This document shows, piece by piece, positions 41,788 to 53,046 of a stretch of 64,000 bases of DNA (position 1 is the first letter of the stretch; each line of letters starts with the position of its first letter). The stretch covers positions 1,578,335 to 1,642,334 of the forward strand of contig JNVV01000005.1 of assembly GCA_000733355.1 (NCBI GenBank), read 5' to 3'. The DNA comes from Falciphora oryzae (Eukaryota > Ascomycota > Sordariomycetes > Magnaporthales > Magnaporthaceae). The notes beneath the pieces were generated by a model. It had not been told where the DNA came from. It was given only the letters and a program-made list of their open reading frames with translations, and made no database searches. The translations under genes were made by a program, and so were the position numbers.

Positions 41788-41921
41788 GCCCGCGTGGTCT
41801 AGTGGTTAAGGACGTCGCTCTGCAACTGGGGTGCTAGTGTCTGGCCGCCGTTTGATACGGCGCAGGCACACTAGCCTCCAGCCGGCAAGCGGAGGCAACG
41901 GTTCGAATCCGGGAGCGGGCA
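41788..41921 (+). tRNA. tRNA-Cys-like gene (anticodon GCA) with 61-nt hairpin intron
   Basis: Acceptor GCCCGC/GCGGGC pairs over six base pairs; the seventh is G-A. The D-arm is GTC/GAC around TAGTGGTTAAG. The anticodon stem TCGCT pairs with AGCGG, and the anticodon GCA is at 41822-41824. An insert of 61 nt (41826-41886) begins one base after the anticodon, the normal tRNA-intron site, and folds almost completely on itself (GCTAGTGT with ACACTAGC, CGCCGT with ACGGCG around TTGAT). Both internal Pol III promoter boxes are intact, the B box being a perfect GGTTCGAATCC, and T-runs follow directly. The T-stem AACGG/CCGGG has two mismatches. It may be a diverged functional gene or a tRNA pseudogene. 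Confidence 0.7.
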
Positions 41922-42318
41922 TTTCTTTTTTCTCTTTTCCTGGCCCCCCGTGGGGGCATGAACAACCCCCCTGCCTCCTTTTTGTCGCTGCAGGCCTACA
42001 TTGTCTGGAAAGGGCAGAACCTCACTTACTGGCCCTCTCTTCACGTCTCTGTCGTTTCCTATAAACGTGGGTGGCTGAACAGACGGCATGGAGACAGTTT
42101 TGGCAGCAAGCTGCAAGGCGGGTGGTCCAGTTTTGGCATCCACCAACTGGTCGGGCGATGCCCGGAGCCAGAAGTGCACATAACCTCCAGCCCCACCAAG
42201 CACCAGCCATCCTCGAAAGTGAGACAACGATAAGCATCGCTTTACGCGTGAGCGTCAGTTTTGGTGTCCCATAACGTATCAAAAGCTTCCTTCTAATCGT
42301 CCGTAGTTACAAATGAGA
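41922..42318. other. Spacer between tRNA-Cys-like gene and membrane-protein pseudogene
   Basis: It begins with a T-rich Pol III terminator (41922-41940). No coding feature is seen in the rest. Confidence 0.5.
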
Positions 42319-43736
42319 TCATCTGAAGCCCGTTGGCACCCAATAGACGCCGATCGGGACGCTTCGGAGTGAGGTGAAGGACTCGACAACAAGGTAGGCC
42401 CTAGAAGTAAACAGTAGTAGAAAACATCCACCCACAAAAATGAAGTTATCAATACTATACCCGAAAGCCACAGGAACCCAAGTCCCAGTCAAAGCCCGCG
42501 CCAGTTTACCCAAAAGCTGACGAGGCGAATTATAGGACAAAGCGATAAGGTAAAAACCCAAGTCCATCGGCGCAAAACATGAGACCCTCCAGAGGATACT
42601 TTCAGTTCCAGACGGGAATGGGAACGACCAGGCCGCCAGGTGGGCCCCTTCGTATAAAAACGGTAAGGGGTGTACAAGCGAACCGTGAACTCCATATCCC
42701 CCTCAAACCCAGGCCCACTAATCAGTTGGGAATTGGGCTTTTGTTGTTGAAAGTATCGTAGAAGGTGGTGTCGTCGTAGAAGTGCGACATTGGGTGTCCA
42801 CATTCTCAAGCGTTTGGAAACCGCTCTGGATGAAGCTTGCGGATCGCTTTCATGACCCTTTCATACCTCACACGTCCTCGTGGGTAACTTGAATACTGCC
42901 GTTCAGTTGGCTCTACTGCTAGGCCAACGCCACAGTCGAGCACCTGCCCTGGGGATAGCCATGAAGTTGCTGGGTCGAAGGCGACGGCGATCATATTGCC
43001 TGGTCGGCCGCCCGATTCGACCCATGGGCCATCGTTGATTTTGGAGTAGACGACGTCCCAGCCCTTTGCCAACCGATCTATGGCTTTTTGGACCATAAAG
43101 GCGAGAAAGTCCTCAAACGGCCGCTCGTCAATCCGCTCTGGGACAGCTACGTCGTGCGGTTTCTGTTACGATTGTATTAGCATACAGATGCCGGTGCAAG
43201 ATCCCCGATCCGGGTGTGACAAAGCCCTGAGAAATCTACTTACATGCCACCACATAATGCACATAACCAGAGCGCAAGCGACATGGACAAGAGTGTGGGG
43301 CTCGAGTAGTGTTAGAGGAAGGCCATAGATCTTTCTCACCACACACTGAACCAGCATCTACATGACTTGGCCGATAACGAGGGTCTTTTTGTATCAAGTT
43401 GGCTTTGCTTTTATCCTTGATCCTTTCGCCGGGAATGTATATAAAAATGTCTCTTTCGGCGAGTGCAAGCAGGGCATTTGCCGTTAACCCCCACAAGCCT
43501 GTGCTCCCGTCCTCAAGGTTCGGCTCTTGCAGTTCCGATGGTTCGGTATTTTGGCGTGCTCCCTCCCTTCTCGCCTGTGCCGTTGGTACAATGTCCTTTA
43601 CGGATACAGCGACACCCCCTGGCAGGACGAAGAATCCATAAGTAAGATCGAAGCAGAACCGTTGTCGCTGGTTAGCAAGCTCAATCTTTGTATATTGTGA
43701 GGGTAGCTGGGTGGAGCTATTAGTGAGTGTTCTCAT
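42319..43736 (-). pseudogene. Decayed fungal multi-pass membrane protein gene
   Basis: Minus-strand pieces of one family appear in order. They are a GFFVLPGGVAV region, LAERDIFIYIPGERIKDKSK, a TM segment with LVQCVVRKIYGLPLTLLEPH and MWWH, then an intron (GTAAGT to TAACAG) into KPHDVAVPERIDERP, MSHFYDDTTFYDTF, YEGAHLAAWSFPFPSG and finally SRAYLVVESFTSLRSVPIG. This is the layout of the Pezizomycotina membrane proteins that contain a WW-x-KP-x-DV turn and a C-terminal VVESF-SLR-VPIGVY helix end. The frame is broken by a frameshift before the second block, a TAG just before MLVQC (family Trp expected), a TGA after FPNA (42806) and further shifts. The N-terminal third is missing. No working protein can be read. 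Confidence 0.75.
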
Positions 43737-44853
43737 ACTTCCGGTCGGCGGACGTAGACGACTTTTGCAAGCTCCTAAGCTGCGAAACGAATTTTCGAGC
43801 CGCTCTACGCTGGTCGACTGAGGGGGGGAAAAAAAAAGGGGGATAAGGAGAAAAAGAAGGAGTAAAGGTCAAGAATAATGAGAAAAAGAAGAAAACGAAG
43901 CAGGATTGGCGACATAAAGTGAGGCTTGACTGGAAGCGCCAGGCACTGAGCGACACGTGGTTTACTAGATGCGTGCCGTAAAGGGCTGAGACACAGCAGT
44001 CTCGAAGTGGTGTGCTCTGGACTACTCTAGACGTCTGAATCTGCATCTCCGGTGGAGGGCTAAATGGGTCCGCCAGGGCCCGTGCACAGGGCACGGGCCA
44101 ACATCTCACACTAGGAGTTGTTCAACCACGCCGTAATTGGGAGCAGTAAGGCCCAAACGCGACCCAACCAGGTGCTCGAAAATATCTACGAATCTTGACT
44201 GGTCCCGGACTCCGTGAACATTGGAAGCCCAATACCTCGCCATGGGTGGTCCTATGCCTGGTGACCTGCCTTATGGCATGTATGTGTAAGCATGCGCGAA
44301 GAATCTCACCGCGCAGGCCGCGCTGAATGGCGATAACCTCTGTTATCGTGGAATTTACCACTATTAGGCGTCTAAAAAACCACTAGTGTGGCGCTGGGAT
44401 CGAGAACAAAAGAATGCGCCGAGATGTTCTCCTCTCCCTCGCCTAGGCAGTGCCTTCAACCTTCAACCATCTGGTTTCATCTTGCCCGGGCATTACAGAA
44501 GCAAGAAAAGACGGCTGTGACGTAATTGTTGCACAGTCCCCTTTTTGGATCGCGATCAAACCATCTTTGGTGCTTTCTTCACATGCTTCTTTCCACCACC
44601 CCGAGAAGTCGCGAAATGCCCCACTGTCTGATGTCTCGATGACGCACCTCCATCAGGAAATTAGTATCACAGAAAGACGACACATGCACCTAGAGCGAGC
44701 ATCCTCGGCACTTGAATCCATAGTGGACGACGGCAAACAAAACCCAGCCTCGTGCTCGCCCGACATGTAGAGCAGACGACGCCTCCTCGGCTTGACAGCC
44801 AAGCACCCCACATAGCCATTGCAGAAACAGCCGACCCAGCAAACCTCCCGACA
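43737..44853. other. Intergenic region upstream of the flavin monooxygenase gene
   Basis: It contains an A/G-rich tract (43823-43905) and no recognisable gene. I searched here for the missing N-terminal part of the membrane-protein relic and did not find it. The right end serves as promoter of the monooxygenase gene. Confidence 0.5.
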
Positions 44854-46556
44854 ATGTGGCATCCGGAAGACGTTGTGACCGCCCCCTTCGAAGCCGGCCT
44901 GGGCGTCTACCAATGGCTCGCCAACAAGGTCCTGGCGCCCCGCCCGCCGCCGCAGGACTCCCACCCGCGACCGGACCGCCCGACCATCGCCGTCGTCGGC
45001 GCGGGTATCACGGGCGTGACGGCGGCGGCGCACTGCGTCGGGCACGGCTTCGACGTGGTCATCTTCGAAGCCGGGCCGCGCAGCCAGCTGGGCGGCATCT
45101 GGACGGGCGTCAACGACTCGTCCAAGCTGCAGATCCACTCGGCCATGTACCGCTTCCACCCGTCGGTGCGGTGGTCGCGCGGGTACCCCAACAAGGACGA
45201 GATCCTGACGCAGGTCGAAGAGCTCTGGAGCCGGTATGGGCTCGAGGGCAAGACCGCGTTTGATACCAAGGTGCACACGACCTCGCAAGACGCCAAGGGC
45301 CGCTGGGTCATCAACGACGACCCGAGCCTCGGCCGCTTCGAGGGCCTGATTGCCGCCGTGGGGACCTGCGGCGAGCCAAAGATGCCGCACATCGAGGGCA
45401 TGGACAAGTTTGAGGGGGAGACCTACCACTCGAGCCAGCTAACGGAGTAAGTTGTGGGAGACCTTTCTACTGTCAGTCAGCGTAGGCACTGACGATAATG
45501 GAAACACAACAGCAAATCGCCCAAGGGCAAAAACATCGCCATCATCGGCGGCGGCGCCAGCGCGGTCGAGGCGCTCGAGTGGGCGTTCGACAAGGGCGCG
45601 GCGCACGCGACCATCGTGTCGCGCAGCGACAAGTGGATCATCCCGCGTAACCTGCTCGTCGACATTTTACTATCATGGAACGTGCTCGGCCAGGAGACCA
45701 TCTTCTCGTGGATCCCCGAGCTGCTCCTGCGTAAGCTCTTCTACCGCGACCTGGAGGAGCTCTCGCCGCCCGCCGACAAGGGCATCTTCACCGACACCCC
45801 CATGGTCAACTCCGAGGTCATGCGCCACCTGCGCTCCGGCCGGGCCGAGTGGGTGCGCTGCGACGTCGAGGGCTTCGTCCGGGATGGGGTAGCCGTCAAG
45901 CAGCGGGCTAGAGGTGTGCCGCCCGGCGGGCCGGGGAGGGAGAGGCGCATTGATGCGGACATAGTGGTGATGGCGACGGGGTTCAAGAGGCCATCGCTGG
46001 CTTTCCTACCTGATGACTGCTTCGAGGAGCCGTACGGCCCGCCGAACTGGTACCTCCAGACGTTCCCGCCCGTGCACCCGTCTATATCCGCCATCAACTG
46101 GTAAGCAATGCTTTCTGTTAATGTTCATCCATCGTCCATCCCTATATCTTCTCCACTCACTAGCGTCGGACGAACTCCCACAGCACATACGTATCGGCCA
46201 TCGGCACCGTCGGCAACTGGCACATCGGCATCTACACGCGCATCCTGCTCATGTTCCTCGTGGACCCGTTTACGCGCCCAGCGCCATGGTGGATGCGGCG
46301 CTGGATCGACATGACAAAGGTCCTCAAGGCGGCCGGCCCCACGTCGGCCTTTGACTTCTTCACCTACATCGAGCTGCTCTGGTGGTTCGTCTTCTGCATC
46401 TCCTTCAACCCCTTCCGCTGGAAGTGGGCACTCTTCGTCTTCCTGGGCGTCGGCCTTGCCATCCCGGACAAGGTCGCCGACCTCGAGACCCGGCTCATGC
46501 TGCGCGCCGGCTGGGACAGGCGTGAGGAGGGAAGGGATGAGGGGAAGAGCTTTTAG
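44854..46556 (+). CDS. FAD/NADPH-dependent flavin-containing monooxygenase, 517 aa
   Basis: Three exons: 44854-45446, 45513-46100 and 46184-46556 (GTAAGT and GTAAGC donors). The FAD-binding Rossmann motif GAGITG is at 49-54, preceded by the TIAVV strand and followed by an acidic FEAG. LGGIW sits downstream. The FMO fingerprint FEGETYHSSQL is at about 186-196, the NADPH-binding motif GGGASAVE at about 210, and the ATG motif (VVMATGF) before the C-terminal part. It should oxygenate a soft nucleophile or a ketone with NADPH and O2; the substrate is unknown. The C-terminal 100 residues hold two hydrophobic segments and may bind membranes. The same-strand SigF-like gene starts 747 bases further on, an arrangement that could reflect a shared pathway. 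Confidence 0.88.
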
Positions 46557-47303
46557 TGGCAGTTTCTTTCCTTGGCGAATCGCGGCGGAAAGTTGGGCAG
46601 ACAGTCCGCGGCACGCGAAGGTCAAGACGGGGCAGATATCACCATCAGACCAGGGTCAGGAGGGGGGCAATGGCCGACGCGCTTTGCAAAGGGGAATTGG
46701 TACACTCAGTAGAAGCCGGATAAGGGACGTGGCCTACATAGACTGCCATTTCTTCCGAGTCTTGAACCTTGTGCTTGTGCATTCTTGTCCTGATTGAGAA
46801 CCATAGAGATGGGATGACTTTCGGCACAAAGCCCGCTCCTCGGGAGTCCTTGGATCGTGGCCAGCAACGGACCATCGACCGCAGATGAACATTCTTTGCC
46901 CAACGTACTGACACTAAATTGCGATAGGTGGGATCCATGCATCGTCATGGTCCTCCGTGAAGTATAAATAATTGATCCAAGGCATCTTTCGGCTACAAAC
47001 TTTTGAATTTTGGCCAGCTGCTTCGTCTGATTTCGCGTTTGGCCGCCTTCTCGGTCGCCATTAGCCCGGTCAGACCCTGGAAAGTCGAGCGTCAGCATGT
47101 CATCACCCGACCCCTGAGCACAGGCCTGGCAGCACAAGGCGCAGCACCACGCTAGCACTGGGAAGCCCACCACGCCACCAGACGGGTGTAGTTCTCGCTG
47201 TTCGCCTGCGCACATGTTTCTCCATCCCCCTCCCTTATCGGAACCCACCTCACCACCAGCAACTTTCACAAGCGCCAAGACGTCGAGATATCTACCTACT
47301 ACG
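46557..47303. other. Spacer between monooxygenase and SigF-like NTF2 gene
   Basis: It contains the 3' region of the first gene and the promoter of the second. No further gene is supported. Confidence 0.5.
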
Positions 47304-48198
47304 ATGGAGAACCCGGGTAAGCCTGCCGCTTGGGCCACACTTTTCTTACCAACCTACCTCTTTGCTAACCAAACCAACCTACAAAAACCCTCCATATCCT
47401 CAGAGGAGGACATCGACGCCGTCCTCAAGACGCTCTGCCAGGGCGCGCCCGACGAGCAGCAGGCCGCGATCGAGGCCTACTTCCTGCCCGACGCCGCCTT
47501 CGCGCACCCCTTCTGCCGCGTGCCGCGCTTCAAGCCGACGCGCGTGCCGCACCTCGTCCCCGGCCACGAGCACGTCGTCTGCTCGCGCGACGCCGTCAGG
47601 GCCATCTACCGCTGGTACCGCTTCCTGAGCCCGCGCATCGACTTCCAGATCGACTCTAGGGGTGTGTACTATATGCCCGCCCATCCACTGCCGGTTACTC
47701 GCCGAGCACACCGCGGGGAGAGTGTGTGTGATAGTCCCTGTTGTAAGCTAACGGTTTTTGACTGTGCTGTCCACGGCACGAAAAGCCTACGACAAGCGCA
47801 ACCACATCCTCTACCTCACCATCCACCAACGGTTCGCCATCTGGTTCTTCCCCTTCTACAACGCAAACGTGCGCCTCGTGACCGAGGTCCACCTGTCGCA
47901 GCGGCTTCCCTCAGGTGCGGCAGAGGCATCGGGGCCACCACAAGAACAAGCACCACAGGAGCAGCAGAAAAAGGACGAGGCAGGGGGTGCGGCCGCTGTC
48001 AGGCCACGGTATTACATCGCGAAGCAAGAGGACCACTACCAGGTGAACGAGTATCTCCGCTTCGTGCTTCCCGTCGTGGGGCCCTTGGCCTGGACTGCCT
48101 GGCAGTTGATCAGCTCTTTGATATGCATACTGTTGACACTACCGCTCTTCGTCCTTGACCGCACATCCAAGGGGAAACATGCGTTACCTGGTGCATAG
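47304..48198 (+). CDS. SigF-like NTF2-like domain protein, 227 aa
   Basis: Three exons: 47304-47316 (13 nt), 47404-47661 and 47786-48198. Donors are GTAAGC and GTGTGT; branch sites GCTAAC and GCTAACG are clear. The protein shows the NTF2-like cone fold seen in fungal SigF-like proteins: an N-terminal helix with VLKTLCQGAPDEQQ, then AYFLPDAAFAHPFCRVP, IYRWYRFLSPRIDFQ, LYLTIHQRFAIWFFPF and YYIAKQEDHYQVNEYLRFV. The C-terminal 45 residues are hydrophobic (a membrane anchor). A Gln/Glu-rich insert (about residues 150-170) is specific to this copy. The biochemical role of the family is unsettled. The minute first exon holds only the start codon and three more codons plus one base. Confidence 0.85.
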
Positions 48199-48625
48199 CG
48201 ATGGAAGAATGCTTGTGTTCAGGATGGGCCTGGGTAGATATTGTAACAATTCATTATTGCATTGTCACAAAAAGTCCCCGTGTCCGATAGTGTAGGGGCC
48301 TGACTAGCATATTCCTGTAGATCGAAGCGAAGTGATCTCAAGTTCTAGGTACAAGCAAGGCATGGCCTGGTACCTGTGAAACATAGTAGCCAAATGAAGC
48401 AAGGAACCCCCACATTTTCCACAACCATTGAACCATTAGATATTCGGGAGAAAAGCACCAGCCGTTCCAGAAATTGGAGACATCACGACTGCAATCGAAA
48501 TGATCGAAACGAAAAAAAAAAGGCTATCAGTCCTGAATAGCTCCTCAAACAGGGCAAAGTTTACACCTGCATACGGCCCAGGATCCACAACACTGGGAAA
48601 CGGTTAAGGTCTCCGGACCGGGCAC
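48199..48625. other. Convergent 3' intergenic region
   Basis: It lies between the ends of the SigF-like gene (plus) and the coiled-coil gene (minus). It holds an A-run at about 48511 and nothing else recognisable. Confidence 0.5.
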
Positions 48626-50389
48626 TTAATGACAGTAACCGAGCTTGCTGAGAATGCGCTTTGTCTCCTTGCTGCGACTCCGAGCCTCCGCCATGATGGA
48701 GTGGAAGTCAAACAAATCAGGACCCGGTAGGGATTTCTCAATTCCCTCGTGGGCACTCTCGAAATTTCGGGCGACATGGTCGCATTGCCGCCGGTAGTGG
48801 AGGCTGAGGTCGCTTTGCTCTTGCTGGTGCACACTACTTAGTTTGTCGATCGTTTGTGTCAATCGCTCGAGGTCGCTTGTGACCATGTTGAGAGAAGCCT
48901 CCTTTTGGTTGAGGTCGTCCACGGTAGACTGCAAAGTCGATGTTAGCTAGTCTCGGCGAGCAGTGTTGGCGCATGGATTTTGTCTTACATCAATGATCCT
49001 TGAGATGGTCTGCAGCACTTCCCGCTGATATTGCGATGGGCCACCAATGCCATCCGATTCGGAAGCCATCGGGCTTCCCCCCAAAACATCGTCTTGCGGT
49101 GTTGGCGATGCCTCAGTTTGTCTAGGTGAGCTTATCGAGTAGAGACTATGTCTTGCAGGCCTTCTAGAGTCCTCAGTCTGTCGGGGTGGATCCCGTGCGT
49201 GAACGCGAGGGCTTGGAAGCTTTGCCTTGCGTTCTGCACACCTGTGGGTGGGATATTCCGATGATTCTGTCCGTGTTTTGCGCTGAGGGGGCTCTGGTGA
49301 TGAGGGAGACGAAGATGACAGCACAATTATGGAAGGTCGAGGTGCTTGTGCCGAGACGGGTGATCGCTGTGTAACTGGCTCGACTGGTAGACCGGGAGCA
49401 GACGTGACATTGGGTGCAGCGTGGCTGTGTTTGCGCGAGGTATCAGGAGGCGACGTGACGGCGAAGACTACGCGAGGCTTCTTGGGGCTGGGCCTTCGCT
49501 GTGGTGATGACCAATCATAGTCTGTTGCTGACACCATACGAGGCAAGGCAGAGTAGCCATCGTTCTCAGAAGCCAGGGCGCAAGAAGCTACCCTACCGTC
49601 ATCGCCTTGTGATATGGCAGTCATGGATGGGAGTTTGATGTCCTCAGAAGGGGGACCCGAGTTGCTTCCAGTCTTGCCCGCGACTGATGTGTCGGTCTTG
49701 CTGTGGTGACCGACTGGGCTTGTAGGGGCCGTGTCGCTCGTATCATCTGGACGCCCAGAGAATTGGACGATCTCGAAGATGTCTTGGGAGTTACCGGCTT
49801 GTGTGAGGTTGGGGAGCGAGCCACTGTCTGACGGCGGCGACGAGAGGGGGTCGGATTTAAGGACGTTCAGGACGTCCCGAACGACTCTGGCTCTGGGAGC
49901 AGGCTCCGGCGGAGAGCTTAACTGATCAGCAGAGCTCAACTGCTTTTGGGGTCTCGGAGCCACGACCCTCTTGAACAGGGTCGAGGCGAGGTCGGAGTTT
50001 CCTCCGCGCTTGCGTCCCCGAGGCTCTTCCAGGGCCGGAGATCTTGGCACAGCCTTTTGAGGGTCCGTTTTAGGAGTCAAGGGTGAGGAAGGCAAAGAAA
50101 AGGTGCGTGGCGTGCGCGACTGGGGCTTCTCCGGCGACTGAAGCTTCTCGGTTTCTTGTCCTGGGGCGTCTTCGTGGGCAATCGACTGCTTGGGCTTTCC
50201 TCGTTTGCGCGCCTGAGGTCGAGGGGCTGGGGGCACGGGGCCTGTCGCCTCGGACGTAGGAAGGTATTCCGAGTACTGCCCTGATGACGACTCATCGTGG
50301 GGGCCATCGGCGCTGTCTCTCCCGCCAGCTATCAAGAGGTCGGAGCCTTGGAGCCTCCCGCAGATTGGCGTCGGCGATCGGGGCGGCAT
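48626..50389 (-). CDS. Ser/Pro-rich nuclear-type protein with C-terminal coiled coil, 567 aa
   Basis: Two exons on the minus strand: 50389-48989 and 48928-48626; the 60-nt intron has GTAAGA and AGCTAAC. The first 450 residues are disordered, rich in Ser/Pro with many SP/TP sites (possible CDK or MAPK targets), basic patches (RKRGKPK, RGRKRGG) that could be nuclear localisation signals, and a SUMO-interaction-like core PSIIVLSSSS (about residue 355) followed by acidic/Ser residues. The last 110 residues form a helical, heptad-like segment (DLNQKEASLNMVTSDLERL and LSSVHQQEQSDLSLHYRRQ), suggesting oligomerisation. I do not recognise the protein. The layout recalls chromosome- or meiosis-associated scaffold proteins, but that is only a guess from composition. 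Confidence 0.7.
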
Positions 50390-50964
50390 TCTGGTGGCTA
50401 CATGTACGTTATGCCGGCAGGCCCAAGTAGCGCCAGAGGCGACACAGGCAGTCTCTATGGGAACCCTAGTACTGCAGTTCGACGGTATTGTTGGCCCGGG
50501 GTCTGCATGGGGAAATGAGGGGTTTCCTAATGGGAGGGCATGAGAGGCCGGGCGATTCTTCGGGCATCCAGGTTCAATCTGGTCAAGAATGTGGATTCCT
50601 AGAAGGCTCGATGGACTGAGGAAGGCGCGTTTGCGCTGGTAGATGGGAATCTAGATTCATTTGTGGGCGGCAGGAGCTGTGCCAGACGGAAGGCACGAGA
50701 CAGCGCCGAACGCCGACGAAGCATGTGTGCACCATACAGGCTTGCAGCACGGACAAGTTACCAAATCTAGGGATTGTGTTCCTCTGTTGTGATCATATCA
50801 CGGGGCGTATCATTAGAGCTAGCTACCTAAATTAGTCAAAAGGGGGAGGAGAAGGACTTGGAACAAAGCGAGAGAATGGCAGTGATTCCCTCGCGACGAG
50901 AGTTGGGCAGAAGAAACAGCCAGCATCTCGGTGGTCAGAACAGTCGGACATACATGACACGCCT
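50390..50964. other. Intergenic region between two minus-strand genes
   Basis: It holds the promoter of the coiled-coil gene and the 3' end of the HET gene. No coding feature or repeat is seen. Confidence 0.5.
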
Positions 50965-53046
50965 CTACTGTATGGTAATCACCTTCCCTGCCCCAGCGAA
51001 AATATCGGAAGAAGAAGGTTGACCAGGGCGAATACCAGCAGGGAGCATGTTGAGATAGGTATCCGTGAAGGTACCACTGTAATAGCGCTCAGCTGTCGCA
51101 CCAATAAAGACATGCCCACGGCGCGAAAAGACACCCGTCGCCTCGTCCCCATGACGTTCCAACAAGAGCCCTCTGACCTGCAACGGCGGGTACTGTCTCA
51201 GTTCATGCTCGGGCGAGTCGCCACAGCCAAAAATGGGGGCGAAGAATAGGGGCCCGCTAGTATTGGCGGCGTCGGCCGTGTCAAGGTGCACAGTTGCATG
51301 CTTCTCTATGTCGGCACCGATTAGGGTGAGCGGAGGCTGCGTCTCAAGCCGCACCGCGTGAAGCAGGCAGCGAAGGTGGATGCGGCCGTGATGATAAGTA
51401 CCCCGCGGATCAGGCTCGTCCATTTCGACGCTGACGACTTTCGCGAGCAACTGGACATGGTACCCATCGTAGTGTTGCCGCTGAGACATGCGGATGCCTC
51501 CGTTTATGCTCATCCAGGACCATGATGGCGCGAAATCGTTTCTAGTCGCCAAGGTGACGTCGCTCCGTTTCTTGGTTTCCCAGCACATCTGTATCTCCAT
51601 TTCCAACCTCCACAGCCCTACGCAGTAACAGTCGCCGCCATCGCGGTCGACGTCGCCCAGCACGCCCCGCAGCGAGCCCACCATCCCTGAAATGGCGATA
51701 AGCTTGTCCGTCGCGTGCGAAAGGTGGCTTTCCGAGTACGTATCGACGATATTGGTCCACTGACTGGGCGCCTGGTCTCTCTCGGTAGCTACCGCCAGCA
51801 TGCTCGAGCTGCGCTTAGGACCGATGCCGGAAGAGACCTTGCCCGGCCAGATCTGGGTGCCCGAAGGGACGCTCTCCGGCGCGGTGAATTCGGCGCAGTC
51901 CCATATGGCCTGCTCCTCGGTGAAGTGCGCAATCCGGGGTGAGAGGAACCGCTCTTGCACTACCCAGCCGCGCGAGTTGAGCGGCGCCTGGTCGACCACC
52001 ACCTCCCAGTAGGAACGAATGTCCGCGGCAGCCTCCACAACGACGAAAAGGCCGTTTAGAGCGCCGTTGGAGACACGGAACGGCCCTGCCGACATGTTCT
52101 CCGGCGTGCGCTGGGCAAACATACCGGCGTGGCTGTCGACGGCGCGCGTGGCGGCAAGAGTCAGTACGCTCTGCCGGTAAACATTGAGCATCGTCTTGAT
52201 CTCAATGGCCTTGTCGTCATCGGAATCCTGGATGATACACAGAGAGTCGATCCAGATGTAAGCGATGCCGAGGGCCCGAGAGGCATGTATGGCATCTCGG
52301 AAATTGGCGGGCAGTGAGGACAGCTCGATGCTGTTCTTGAGCTGCTCCAGAGCGCCGGTTGTGCACCGTGTAATATCATGACGGCCGCCCCAGCAGTGAC
52401 TTAGGGTCGCATATGGACCCTTGGGCGGTGTGTCGCGTGTGGTGATCAACCTCACCTGGGAACCGTCGACTTGAATGAGACGCGTGGGATACCAGGGCGG
52501 CTGCGCGGCGGCGCCGCGACATGTCTTGTGGCTAGCTTGACATTTCTTCATACATTCTTTGATGAATGCAAAGCTCTCGGGTGAACTGGTATTTGTGGAC
52601 GTCACCCTCGCGATGAGTTCGAGTGGCTCTGCGTAGCGGAGGCCTTATTAATCCGTAGCCTGGCTGAGAAAGTTCTATCCATGTTTCCTACCTTGGATTT
52701 TTACTTGTTCGAGCAGCAGCATGACCTCCGTCAAGTCCCAATCCGCCCCAATGTAGCGGACGGCAAAAGTGGCAAACGGCACTGGGGTATTGACGCCACG
52801 GGGGTTGTACAGGAGCGAGCTGGTAAGTTGGACAACTAGACCTTCCCCATCGTCCCCTTGAACCAGTCCCTCAAGCTGGCGATACATGGCATGGCAGGCG
52901 ACGCAGGAGAGGCTGCTCCTCCTGATGACAGCCAGGGGCAGGGTCCATTCCGCGCTGGAGGTCCATCCCTCGGTGGAGCTCCATCTGCCGTCCTCGTGGT
53001 GGGTGACGGGCTGGTCAAATACTTGTTGGCAGCAGACGCACAGCAT
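50965..53046 (-). CDS. HET-domain protein (heterokaryon incompatibility family), 672 aa
   Basis: Two exons on the minus strand: 53046-52692 and 52628-50965, with a 63-nt intron (GTAGGA donor, CGCAG acceptor). The start MLCVCCQQVF is typical of HET proteins, whose N-terminal cysteines often precede the domain. The HET domain spans about 190-340: YATLSHCWGG, the LPANFRDAIHASRALGIAYIWIDSLCIIQD block and NVYRQSVLTLAAT. After it come SRGWVVQERFLSPRIAHF and a conserved-type WSWMS motif. HET-domain proteins mediate self/non-self recognition and cell death in hyphal fusion; most family members are untested, so a role in incompatibility here is inference. No NACHT or repeat domain is fused. Open frames upstream of the ATG are not needed. 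Confidence 0.92.

Noticed and set aside
44854..48198. Flavin monooxygenase region as part of a larger secondary-metabolite cluster
   Set aside because: No polyketide synthase, peptide synthetase, terpene synthase, transporter or cluster regulator lies within the window.
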